Assembly (NCBI RefSeq): GCF_021735925.1
Contig: NZ_WMEA01000001.1
Span: 1,057,001-1,121,000, forward strand
Direction of reading: 5' to 3'
Length of the DNA stretch: 64,000 bases
Source of the DNA: Loktanella sp. M215
Lineage (GTDB): Bacteria > Pseudomonadota > Alphaproteobacteria > Rhodobacterales > Rhodobacteraceae
In this document: positions 54,378-62,354 of the stretch, piece after piece
How the letters are laid out: every line of letters begins with the position of its first letter
How positions within the stretch are numbered: the stretch's first letter is position 1
Translations under genes and position numbers: made by a program
Notes under the pieces: generated by a model
Databases searched by the model: none
Seen by the model: only the letters and a program-made list of their open reading frames with translations
Told to the model about the DNA's origin: nothing

Positions 54378-55177
54378 GATTCCGAATTGCGCGCGCCGGT
54401 CGGGGGTGCGCGGTCTTCCAGACGGCGCTCGATGGCGATCAGCCGGGCCATCACCTCGTCACGGTAGGTTTCCGTGGCGGCATTGCCTTCTTCGGCATGG
54501 GCGTCCTGCATGGCGTTCACGATCAGACCGACGAGAAGGTTCACCACTGCGAAGGTCGTGATCAGGATGAACGGGATAAAGAAGGCCCAGGCGTAGGGGA
54601 ATTGCTCCATCACCGGGCGCACGATGCCCATCGACCAGCTTTCCAGCGTCATGATCTGGAACAGCGAATAGGCCGAATGGGCCAGCGTGCCGAACCACTC
54701 CGGAAACGCCGCGCCGAACAGCTGTGTCGCCATGACGGATGCAATGTAGAAGATGATGCCCATCAGCAGAAAGACCGACGCCATACCGGGCAGGGCGCTG
54801 ACGAAGCCTTCGACGACACGGCGCAGGGCCGGCGCCGCCGAGATGACCCGCAGCGCCCGCAGGACTCGTAGGGCGCGCAACACCGATAGACCCTTGCCAG
54901 CAGGCACCAGAGCGATGCCGACCACCAGAAAGTCGAAGACGTTCCAGCCGTTGCGAAAGAACGCGCCGCGCTGAACGTAAAGCTTGGCCGCGATCTCGAC
55001 CACGAAGACGGCAAGGCAGGCGGTGTCCAGCGCAATGATCAAAGGCCCCGCCGCGGCCATGATGGCATCCGACGTTTCCAACCCCAGCAGGATGGCGTTC
55101 AACACGATGATCGCGACGATGCTGCGGGTCACGGCGGGGCGGTCCAGCAGGTGGGCAAGGGTGGTGCGCAGGGTCAT
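54374..55177 (-). CDS. Bacterial voltage-gated sodium channel (BacNav)
   Basis: 267 residues, the length of NavAb. S1-S6 helices are visible. S4 has Arg at every third position (R101, R104, R107, R110). The selectivity filter TLESWS at 177-182 is the sodium-selective bacterial type. The S6 helix ([22 protein letters not shown], in part) is followed by a C-terminal helical bundle ([20 protein letters not shown]). It forms a homotetramer in the inner membrane; known roles are in motility and pH or salt response. ATG at 55177; the upstream open frame is not coding. Confidence 0.95.
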   Translation of the reverse strand: MTLRTTLAHLLDRPAVTRSIVAIIVLNAILLGLETSDAIMAAAGPLIIALDTACLAVFVVEIAAKLYVQRGAFFRNGWNVFDFLVVGIALVPAGKGLSVLRALRVLRALRVISAAPALRRVVEGFVSALPGMASVFLLMGIIFYIASVMATQLFGAAFPEWFGTLAHSAYSLFQIMTLESWSMGIVRPVMEQFPYAWAFFIPFILITTFAVVNLLVGLIVNAMQDAHAEEGNAATETYRDEVMARLIAIERRLEDRAPPTGARNSES

Positions 55178-55277
55178 GGCGGCCTTATCAGAAAAGTCTT
55201 TGGTGACAGGTTGGGTCGCTGCCGTTTCCGCGCAAGGGGGATGATCTGCCGCTGCATCGCGACGCGCGGGCCGGGGG

Positions 55278-56132
55278 TCAGTCGTCCTGCGCCAGCAGCG
55301 CCCGCAGGCCGCTGCGGTAGTCAGGAAACAGCAGGTCCACCCCCAGCTCTTCCTTGATCCTGTCGTTCCGCACCTTCTTGCTTTCGGCATAGAAACTGCG
55401 GGCCATCGGCGTCATCTCCGCATCCTCGAACCGCACGGCCTCTGGCACCGGCAGGCCGAGCAGTTCGGCGGCGTAGGCGATGACGTCCTGCGGCGGGGCG
55501 GGATCGTCGTCGCAAACGTTGTAGATCGCACCGGGATTAGGCTGCCTGATCGACGCGGCCAGCACGCGCCCGATATCCGCGACATGGGTCCGACTGAACA
55601 CCTGACCGTCCTTGATGATCCGCCGCGCCGTCCCGTTGCGCACCTTGGCAAACGGCCCGCGACCGGGACCGTAGATCCCAGCCAGTCGAAAGATGTGCAG
55701 CGGCAGTCCGGGGATCGCCTGCCATGCCGCCTCTGCCGCCACGCGGGCCTGACCGCGCTTGGTGGCTGGTGTCAAAGGCGTGCTTTCGTCCACCCAATCG
55801 CCGTCATGGTCGCCGTAAACGCCGGTGGTGGACAAATATCCGACCCAGGCGAACTGACCCGCCCGCGCTGCAATGTCGTCGTGCAGCGCATCCAGCACCG
55901 GGTCGCTGCCATCGTCGGGACTGGCCGAGATCAGCAGGTGTGTTGCGGCGTCCAGCGCCGGCGTCATGTCGGCGCCCGGCCAGATCCGCGGTTCCACTCC
56001 GCGGGCCATCAGGCTTGCTGCCTTGTCCTCTGACCGCGTGGTGCCGATGATGCGCCAGTCCTGCGGCAGCAGGATACGCTCCAGCGCCTGCGCCGAATAA
56101 CCGTGCCCGAAGGACAAAAGTGTCTGTGTCAT
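55278..56132 (-). CDS. NAD(P)-dependent epimerase/SDR-family protein
   Basis: 284 residues. The Rossmann start is LLSFGHGYSAQALER (atypical GxGxxA). Then YLSTTGVYGDHDGDWVDE, HIFRLAGIYGPGRGPF and RTHVADIGRVLAASI follow the extended-SDR (YeeZ-like) pattern. The catalytic Tyr-x3-Lys is not obvious, so a true dehydrogenase role is doubtful. Product unknown. Confidence 0.85.
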   Translation of the reverse strand: MTQTLLSFGHGYSAQALERILLPQDWRIIGTTRSEDKAASLMARGVEPRIWPGADMTPALDAATHLLISASPDDGSDPVLDALHDDIAARAGQFAWVGYLSTTGVYGDHDGDWVDESTPLTPATKRGQARVAAEAAWQAIPGLPLHIFRLAGIYGPGRGPFAKVRNGTARRIIKDGQVFSRTHVADIGRVLAASIRQPNPGAIYNVCDDDPAPPQDVIAYAAELLGLPVPEAVRFEDAEMTPMARSFYAESKKVRNDRIKEELGVDLLFPDYRSGLRALLAQDD

Positions 56133-56144
56133 CGCGGCACCTTG

Positions 56145-56630
56145 TCAGCCGAACATGTCATCAGCGGCGGGTCTGCGCAGGATGCGTAGGGTCTTGTTGC
56201 AGCGCTGGCCACCGAACATCTTATCCAGCATCTTGGCAAAGACCGGCGTAGTGGGCGCGGCCACCTCGAACAGGGTGGCGCAGGCCCGCAGCTTGTAGGC
56301 GTCGGTTTCGCCCATGATCGCGACCGGGTCTGTGCCTGCGTGATTCAGCAGCAGATGCATGCAATCGGTCAGGCGCTGCCCCAGCAGCGGATGCGCCAGA
56401 TAGGCGCGCGCCTCGTCAGCATCGCGCAGGGAATAGAACATCGCCATGGGCGATTCCCCGATGTCGGTCAGCACCGGAAAGACGAACCACATCCAGTGGG
56501 TCTGCTTCCGCCCTGCCGTCAGCTCGGCGACGACCGTGTCGTAGACCGTGTCCTGCGCCGCGACGAAATGGTCGAACTCGTCTTCGTCATCTTCAAAATC
56601 GTCATCGTCAAAATCCAGGTCGTCGCTCAT
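56145..56630 (-). CDS. DUF1810 family protein
   Basis: 161 residues. An acidic N-terminal tail (many Asp/Glu, residues 3-20) precedes the domain: FVAAQDTVYDTVVAELTAGR, HWMWFVFPVL, DEARAYLAHPLLGQRL and CATLFEVA. Function is not known. Start overlaps the stop of the aldolase gene (ATGA), so the two are one unit with the aldolase first. Confidence 0.9.
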   Translation of the reverse strand: MSDDLDFDDDDFEDDEDEFDHFVAAQDTVYDTVVAELTAGRKQTHWMWFVFPVLTDIGESPMAMFYSLRDADEARAYLAHPLLGQRLTDCMHLLLNHAGTDPVAIMGETDAYKLRACATLFEVAAPTTPVFAKMLDKMFGGQRCNKTLRILRRPAADDMFG

Positions 56631-57373
56631 GTGGCGTAATCCGATCCTTCGCGGTCCAGCAGCGCCTTCAATTCCGACAGGTGGCGCTGGTCCTGTTCGG
56701 GGTAGGCCTCGATCTGTTGGGCGGTCTTTTCCGCAATATCGTGCGGCAAGATGCGCAGCGGCTGCCCGGTCTGCAAGGCGCGGATATAGGTCTCGGCCGC
56801 CCGTTCGAAATAATACATCCGGTTAAAGGTCTCGGCCACGGTATCGCCGATCACCAGCACGCCGTGGTTGCCCATCACCATGACCTTCTTCTTGGGGTCG
56901 GTGAACAATGCGGCACAGCGTGCGCCCTCGTCCTCGAACGCCAGACCGCCGTAGCCGTCGTCGACCACGACGCGGTCGTAGAAGGTGCAGCAGTTCTGGT
57001 CGATGGGGGGCAGGGTGCTGTCGGCCAGGGACGCCAACACCGTCGCGTGGATCGAATGGACGTGCATCGCACACCGGGCGTGCGGCACCAGCCGGTGCAA
57101 TCCGCCGTGCAGGCCCCATGCGGTGGGGTCCGGGGCGTTCGGCCCTTCCATCGTCGAGGGATCGTTGGCGTCGATCATCAGCATGTCGCTGGCCTTGATC
57201 CGCGCGAAATGCATCTGATTCGGGTTCATCAGGAACTGGCTGCCGTCGTCGCTGACCGCAAGGCTGAAATGGTTCGACACCGCCTCGTGCATGTCCAGCC
57301 GCGCCGTCCAGCGAAACGCGGCGGCCAGATCGACGCGCTCTGCCCAGTGAGAGATGTTCTGGTGAATTGTCAT
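56627..57373 (-). CDS. Class II aldolase/adducin family protein
   Basis: 248 residues. Zinc-binding His in [13 protein letters not shown], with [20 protein letters not shown] near the C-terminus and SNHFSLAV at the N-terminal phosphate site. Family members are sugar-phosphate aldolases or epimerases, or decarboxylases; the substrate is not clear. ATG at 57373 chosen because the frame before it lacks coding signs. Divergent from serC. Confidence 0.9.
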   Translation of the reverse strand: MTIHQNISHWAERVDLAAAFRWTARLDMHEAVSNHFSLAVSDDGSQFLMNPNQMHFARIKASDMLMIDANDPSTMEGPNAPDPTAWGLHGGLHRLVPHARCAMHVHSIHATVLASLADSTLPPIDQNCCTFYDRVVVDDGYGGLAFEDEGARCAALFTDPKKKVMVMGNHGVLVIGDTVAETFNRMYYFERAAETYIRALQTGQPLRILPHDIAEKTAQQIEAYPEQDQRHLSELKALLDREGSDYAT

Positions 57374-57484
57374 GCGGCCCTCGCAAATTGCTTGGATATT
57401 TCCGTGATTTTGAAGGAAGGCCCGGCATAAGGCCACCGCAAAAGTCAGGCTTTCGCCCGGCGCTTTCGTCACAGGCGCGCGTGC

Positions 57485-57579
57485 CGGAATTTCATTTGCC
57501 TTTGCGCAGACGCAGGACTACATCCGGCGGCGGGACACCCTTCCCCAACGAAGGGCGAATATCTGTGAGGATACCAGCA
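57485..57579 (+). ncRNA. serC leader RNA motif (5' UTR)
   Basis: The ~95 bases before serC hold conserved-looking unpaired and paired stretches (TTGCGCAGACGCAGGAC, ACATCCGGCGGCGGGA) and a hairpin CCCTTC-CCCAAC-GAAGGG at 57538-57555, 25 bases before the ATG. This agrees with the Rfam serC motif known upstream of serC in alphaproteobacteria, from memory. The ligand or mechanism is not established. Boundaries are approximate. Confidence 0.65.
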
Positions 57580-58719
57580 ATGGTTACGACCAAACCGGAC
57601 ACGCGGCCGGATAACGCGCGCTTTTCGTCTGGCCCTTGTGCCAAACCCCCCACATGGTCACTCGAATCGCTTGGCGACGCGCCTTTGGGCCGGTCGCACC
57701 GCGCGACTGTTGGCAAGGCCAAACTGGCCGAGGCTATCGACCTGACCCGTGAGGTTCTGAACATTCCGGCCGATTACCGCATCGGGATCGTGCCTGCCTC
57801 TGACACCGGCGCCTTCGAGATGGCGATGTGGACGATGCTGGGCGAACGCCCCGCGGAAATGGTCGCATGGGAATCCTTCGGCGCAGGCTGGGTCACCGAC
57901 GTGGTCAAGCAGCTGAAGATCGAGGCAACGGTCCACGAAGCCGCCTACGGCGAAATCGTCGATATGGCCGCGCTGAACTATGACAACGACGTCTGCTTTA
58001 CTTGGAACGGCACGACCTCTGGCGTGCGGATGCCGCATGGCGACATGATCCCCGCGGATCGCGCCGGCCTGACGCTTTGCGACGCGACCTCTGCCGCCTT
58101 CGCGCAGGACCTGCCGTGGGACAAGCTGGATGTGACCACGTTCAGCTGGCAGAAGGTCATGGGCGGCGAGGCCGCGCATGGCATGCTGATCCTCAGCCCC
58201 CGCGCCGTCGAACGGCTTGAAAGCTACACCCCCGCATGGCCGCTGCCCAAGATTTTCCGCCTGACCTCCAAGGGCAAGCTGATCGAGGGCATCTTCAAGG
58301 GCGAGACGATCAACACGCCCTCCATGCTCTGTGTCGAGGATTACCTCGTCGCGCTGAAATGGGGTCAGACGCTGGGCGGCCAGCCTGGCCTGAAGGCGCG
58401 CGCCGATGCCAACGCCGGCGTGATCTTCGACTTCTGCGAAAAGCATGATTGGATCGCCAATCTTGCCGTCGATCCGGCGACGCGGTCGAACACCAGCGTG
58501 TGTCTGAAGTTCACCGATGACCGCATCACCGACGGCGCCGCATTCGCCAAGGCCGTCGCCAAGCGGCTGGAAGCCGAAGGCGTGGCGCTGGACGTCGGTG
58601 CCTATCGCGATGCTCCCGCCGGTCTGCGGATCTGGTGTGGCGCGACGGTTGACCATTCCGATGTGGCAGCCCTGATGCCGTGGATCGAATGGGCCTTCGA
58701 GGCCGAGATCGCCGCCTGA
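57580..58719 (+). CDS. serC: Phosphoserine aminotransferase
   Basis: 379 residues, alphaproteobacterial type. Converts 3-phosphohydroxypyruvate and glutamate to phosphoserine (also used in PLP synthesis). [19 protein letters not shown] at the N-terminus and PLP Lys in [16 protein letters not shown] are diagnostic. ATG at 57580 with GAGGAT upstream. Operon with serA. Confidence 0.97.
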   Translation: MVTTKPDTRPDNARFSSGPCAKPPTWSLESLGDAPLGRSHRATVGKAKLAEAIDLTREVLNIPADYRIGIVPASDTGAFEMAMWTMLGERPAEMVAWESFGAGWVTDVVKQLKIEATVHEAAYGEIVDMAALNYDNDVCFTWNGTTSGVRMPHGDMIPADRAGLTLCDATSAAFAQDLPWDKLDVTTFSWQKVMGGEAAHGMLILSPRAVERLESYTPAWPLPKIFRLTSKGKLIEGIFKGETINTPSMLCVEDYLVALKWGQTLGGQPGLKARADANAGVIFDFCEKHDWIANLAVDPATRSNTSVCLKFTDDRITDGAAFAKAVAKRLEAEGVALDVGAYRDAPAGLRIWCGATVDHSDVAALMPWIEWAFEAEIAA

Positions 58720-58725
58720 TATATC

Positions 58726-58747
58726 GGCGGGCCAGTGACGGCCCGCC
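58726..58747 (+). other. Stem-loop between serC and serA
   Basis: GGCGGGCC-AGTGAC-GGCCCGCC, 6 bases after the serC stop and 31 before serA. No T-run follows, so it may stabilise serC mRNA or tune serA expression instead of ending transcription. Confidence 0.6.
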
Positions 58748-58778
58748 ACCCCCCATTGTTGAAAGAGGAGTGCCAGAT

Positions 58779-60371
58779 ATGGCCCCCAAGGTTCTCATTT
58801 CCGACGAGCTGTCGGACGCTGCCGTCCAGATCTTCAAGGATCGCGGCATCGACGTCGATTTCCAGCCCAAGCTGGGCAAGGATAAAGAGGCGCTCGCCGC
58901 CATCATCGGCAACTACGACGGCCTCGCCATCCGCTCTGCCACCAAGGCGACGGAAAAGCTGATCGCCGCCGCGACCAACCTCAAGGTCATCGGCCGCGCC
59001 GGCATCGGTGTCGACAACGTCGACATTCCCGCCGCGTCGAAAAAGGGCATCATCGTGATGAACACGCCCTTCGGCAACTCGATCACCACCGCCGAACACG
59101 CCATTTCGCTGATGATGGCCGTGGCACGTCAGATCCCCGAGGCGAACGCCTCCACCCACGCCGGCAAGTGGGAAAAGTCCCGCTTTATGGGGGTCGAACT
59201 GACCGCCAAGACGCTGGGCGTCATCGGTGCAGGCAACATCGGGTCCATCGTGATCGACCGCGCAAAGGGCCTGCGGATGAAAGTCATCGCCTATGATCCG
59301 TTCCTGTCCGAAGACCGCGCGACCGAACTGGGCGTCGAAAAGGTGGAACTGGACGACCTGCTGGGCCGCTCCGACTTCATCACCTTCCACGTGCCCCTGA
59401 CCGACCAGACCCGCAATATCCTGTCCAAGGACGCGATCGCCAAGCTCAAGCCCGGCGTGCGGATCGTGAACTGCGCCCGTGGTGGTCTGGTGGACGAGGA
59501 CGCACTGGCCGAGGCGCTCAAGGACGGTCGCGTCGCCGGTGCCGCCTTTGACGTGTTCGCTGTCGAACCCGCCACCGAAAGCCCGCTGTTCAACCTGCCC
59601 AATGTCGTCGTGACACCGCATCTGGGTGCTGCAACAACCGAGGCGCAGGAAAACGTGGCCCTTCAGGTCGCCGAACAGATGTCCGACTTCCTGCTGACCG
59701 GCGCCGTGACCAATGCGATCAACATGCCCTCGATCACGGCGGACGAATCCAAGATCATGGGACCGTGGATCACCCTGTCGGGCCACCTTGGCAACTTCGT
59801 CGGTCAGATGACCGACGAGCCGATCAAAGCGATCAACATCCTGTTCGACGGCGAAGCCTCCGAGATGAACCTCAAGGCCCTGACTGCTGCGACCATCGCG
59901 GGCATCATGCGTCGCCGGAATCCGGACGTGAACATGGTCAGCGCGCCCGTGATCGCCAAGGACAGCGGCGTGCAGGTCAGCACGACCAAGCAGGACCAGT
60001 CCGGCGCGTTCGAAGGGTATATCAAGGTCACCGTGGTCACGAACAAGCGTGAACGCTCCGTCGCGGGCACCGTGTTCAGCGATGGCAAGCCGCGATTCAT
60101 CCAGATCAAGGGCATCAATGTCGACGCCGAGATCGGTGCGCACATGCTCTATACCACCAACGAGGACGTGCCCGGCATCATCGGCAAACTGGGCATGACG
60201 ATGGGCAGCCACGGCGTGAACATCGCCAACTTCACCCTGGGCCGCGCCGCCGCCAAGGGCGAGGCCATCGCCCTCCTCTACGTCGACGAACCCGTCCCCG
60301 CCGCCGCGATCAAGGCGCTGGAAGACACCGGCATGTTCCAGCAGGTCAAACCGCTGACCTTTCAGGTCTGA
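58779..60371 (+). CDS. serA: D-3-phosphoglycerate dehydrogenase
   Basis: 530 residues, the long type. Oxidises 3-phosphoglycerate in the first step of serine synthesis. NAD motif GVIGAGNIGSIVIDRAKG, catalytic region NCARGGLVDEDAL and TPHLGAATTEAQENVA; then an allosteric-substrate-binding domain and a C-terminal ACT domain (TTNEDVPGIIGKLGMTMG) for serine feedback. ATG at 58779 with GAGGAG upstream. Confidence 0.98.
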   Translation: MAPKVLISDELSDAAVQIFKDRGIDVDFQPKLGKDKEALAAIIGNYDGLAIRSATKATEKLIAAATNLKVIGRAGIGVDNVDIPAASKKGIIVMNTPFGNSITTAEHAISLMMAVARQIPEANASTHAGKWEKSRFMGVELTAKTLGVIGAGNIGSIVIDRAKGLRMKVIAYDPFLSEDRATELGVEKVELDDLLGRSDFITFHVPLTDQTRNILSKDAIAKLKPGVRIVNCARGGLVDEDALAEALKDGRVAGAAFDVFAVEPATESPLFNLPNVVVTPHLGAATTEAQENVALQVAEQMSDFLLTGAVTNAINMPSITADESKIMGPWITLSGHLGNFVGQMTDEPIKAINILFDGEASEMNLKALTAATIAGIMRRRNPDVNMVSAPVIAKDSGVQVSTTKQDQSGAFEGYIKVTVVTNKRERSVAGTVFSDGKPRFIQIKGINVDAEIGAHMLYTTNEDVPGIIGKLGMTMGSHGVNIANFTLGRAAAKGEAIALLYVDEPVPAAAIKALEDTGMFQQVKPLTFQV

Positions 60372-60378
60372 TCACGCA

Positions 60379-60412
60379 GGGCCCCGCGTCGGTTGACGCG
60401 GGGCCCTTCATT
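60379..60412 (+). terminator. Terminator after serA
   Basis: 12-bp perfect stem GGGCCCCGCGTC with its complement, loop GGTT, then TTCATT; 7 bases after the stop. Confidence 0.85.
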
Positions 60413-60506
60413 GATCTGACCAAATAAACGCCCGCCGGAGGCTCCAGTGCTGTCAATCCGCGCGGCGTCTGCTAAGTCAGGCCCCGACGCACAAAGGGAC
60501 TGCAGC

Positions 60507-61298
60507 ATGATCTACGCCATCGGTGACATTCACGGCCAGCGCGCCATGCTCGACCGCGCGTTGGTGCTGATCGCCGCCGACGGCGGGGCCGGCAAACCGG
60601 TCGTCTTTCTGGGCGACTATACCGACCGTGGCCCCGACAGCCGCGGCGTTCTGGACGAATTGATCAAGGGACGCGACGCCGGCTTTGACTGGCATCTGAT
60701 CAAGGGCAACCACGACCGCATGTTCGAACGCTTCCTCGAAAACGGAGAGACGCATGACGTGGCTATCAAGTCGGGTCTGTCATGGCTCAATCCGCGTCTG
60801 GGCGGCGACAAGACCCTCGCATCCTATGGCATCATCCCGGAAGGCCCCGCCGCGTTCATCAAGGATGACGCGGGACGCGAGGTGCTGGTCAGCTATCCCA
60901 CGACCGATGGTGACCTGACGCTTCAGGAACTGGTTGGCCGCGCCCGCGATCTGGTGCCGCAGGCGCACCGGCAGTTGCTGGCGACGCTGCCGTTGATCCA
61001 CGCGGCAGAGGGGCAGCTTTTCGTCCACGCCGGTATCCGCCCCGGTGTGGCACTGGCCGATCAGGTCGAGGATGACCTGATCTGGATTCGCGACGGCTGG
61101 CTGGACAACACCGACGATCACGGGGTCATGGTGGTGCACGGGCACACGGCGCTTGATGCGCCGGAACACTTCGGCAACAGGATCGACCTCGATGGCGGTG
61201 CTGGCTACGGGCGGTCCCTGGTGCCTGCGGTGCTGGACGATGGTCGGTGGTTCACGCTCGACGACAATGGCCGCACGCCCTTGCGCCCCATGGCCTGA
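60507..61298 (+). CDS. Metallophosphoesterase (PPP-type Ser/Thr phosphatase family)
   Basis: 263 residues. Dinuclear metal motifs IGDIHGQ, LGDYTDRGPDSRGV, GNHDRMF and late HGHTAL with HAGIRPG are present, as in lambda-type protein phosphatases and ApaH relatives. Substrate may be phosphoprotein or dinucleotide polyphosphate. ATG at 60507 with AAGGGA upstream. 3 bp before mnmH. Confidence 0.93.
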   Translation: MIYAIGDIHGQRAMLDRALVLIAADGGAGKPVVFLGDYTDRGPDSRGVLDELIKGRDAGFDWHLIKGNHDRMFERFLENGETHDVAIKSGLSWLNPRLGGDKTLASYGIIPEGPAAFIKDDAGREVLVSYPTTDGDLTLQELVGRARDLVPQAHRQLLATLPLIHAAEGQLFVHAGIRPGVALADQVEDDLIWIRDGWLDNTDDHGVMVVHGHTALDAPEHFGNRIDLDGGAGYGRSLVPAVLDDGRWFTLDDNGRTPLRPMA

Positions 61299-61301
61299 CC
61301 C

Positions 61302-62354
61302 ATGCCCCAGACCTTTGACACCCTGCGCGCGCTGATGGACCACGGGTTCGATACCGTGATCGACGTGCGCAGCCCCGCCGAATTCGCCGAGGATCACATC
61401 CCCGGTGCCATCAACCTGCCTGCCCTGTCCAACGACCAGCGGGCCGAGGTCGGCACGATCTACAAGCAGGTCAGCGCCTTCGACGCCCGCAAGATCGGTG
61501 CCGCGATGGTCGCCCGCAACGTGGCCGATCACGTCGACGGGCCGCTGGCGCAGCACGACGGCGCATGGCAGCCGCTGGTCTATTGCTGGCGCGGCGGCCA
61601 ACGCTCCGGCTCCTTCGCCTCGATCCTGCAACAGATCGGCTGGCGCGCGGACACGATCAAGGGCGGCTACCAGACCTACCGCCGTCTGGTGCACGACGCG
61701 CTTTATATCGACCGGGTGCCGCACCGGTTGATCCTGCTCGACGGCTACACCGGCACGGCCAAGACGGCCTTGCTGCATCTGCTGGCTGATCGGGGCGTGC
61801 AAATTCTTGATCTGGAAGGATTGGCCGCCCACCGTGGGTCGCTTTTGGGTGGTGTGGCGGGCGGGCAACCGGCGCAGAAGGGCTTTGAATCGCAGCTTGC
61901 ACAGGCCCTGTCGGCGCTGGACCCCGACATGCCCACGATCGTCGAGGCCGAAAGCAGCAAGATCGGCCAGATCGTCCTGCCCAAGCAGATCTGGGCGCGC
62001 ATGACCGCCGCCCCGCGGATCAACGTCAAGGCCCCCTTGGCCGCACGGGCCGCCTATCTGACAGAGGCTTACGCGGACATCATTGCCGACCCCGCCGCCC
62101 TGCGCGCCCGCCTGCAGCCCCTGCGGAACCTGCGTGGCCACGCGGTCGTCGACGACTGGGAAGCCATGCTGGACGCCGGCGATTTCACTGGGCTGGCGAC
62201 CTCGCTGATGGACCGTCACTACGATGCGGCTTACGCCAGATCCCGCCGGGTCGACGACCGCGACTGGCTGGGCGAGGTGGCGACGGACACGCTCGACGCC
62301 GCAGGCCGCGCGCGGGCGGCCGACGATCTGGCAGCCCTTGTCCGGACCCTTTAA
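61302..62354 (+). CDS. mnmH: tRNA 2-selenouridine synthase
   Basis: 350 residues. Replaces sulfur with selenium in 2-thiouridine at the wobble position using selenophosphate. The N-terminal rhodanese domain has VIDVRSPAEFAEDHIPGAIN and catalytic Cys in VYCWRGGQRSGS; the P-loop is DGYTGTAKTALL. Converges with selD (shared TTAA stops), which supplies its selenium donor. Confidence 0.96.
   Translation: MPQTFDTLRALMDHGFDTVIDVRSPAEFAEDHIPGAINLPALSNDQRAEVGTIYKQVSAFDARKIGAAMVARNVADHVDGPLAQHDGAWQPLVYCWRGGQRSGSFASILQQIGWRADTIKGGYQTYRRLVHDALYIDRVPHRLILLDGYTGTAKTALLHLLADRGVQILDLEGLAAHRGSLLGGVAGGQPAQKGFESQLAQALSALDPDMPTIVEAESSKIGQIVLPKQIWARMTAAPRINVKAPLAARAAYLTEAYADIIADPAALRARLQPLRNLRGHAVVDDWEAMLDAGDFTGLATSLMDRHYDAAYARSRRVDDRDWLGEVATDTLDAAGRARAADDLAALVRTL

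Noticed and set aside
60416..60427. Shared 12-mer TCTGACCAAATA at 34163 and near 60416 as a common regulator site
   Set aside because: One copy includes the uppP stop and the inverted repeat arm, the other follows the serA terminator; two hits in 64 kb are not enough to claim a motif.
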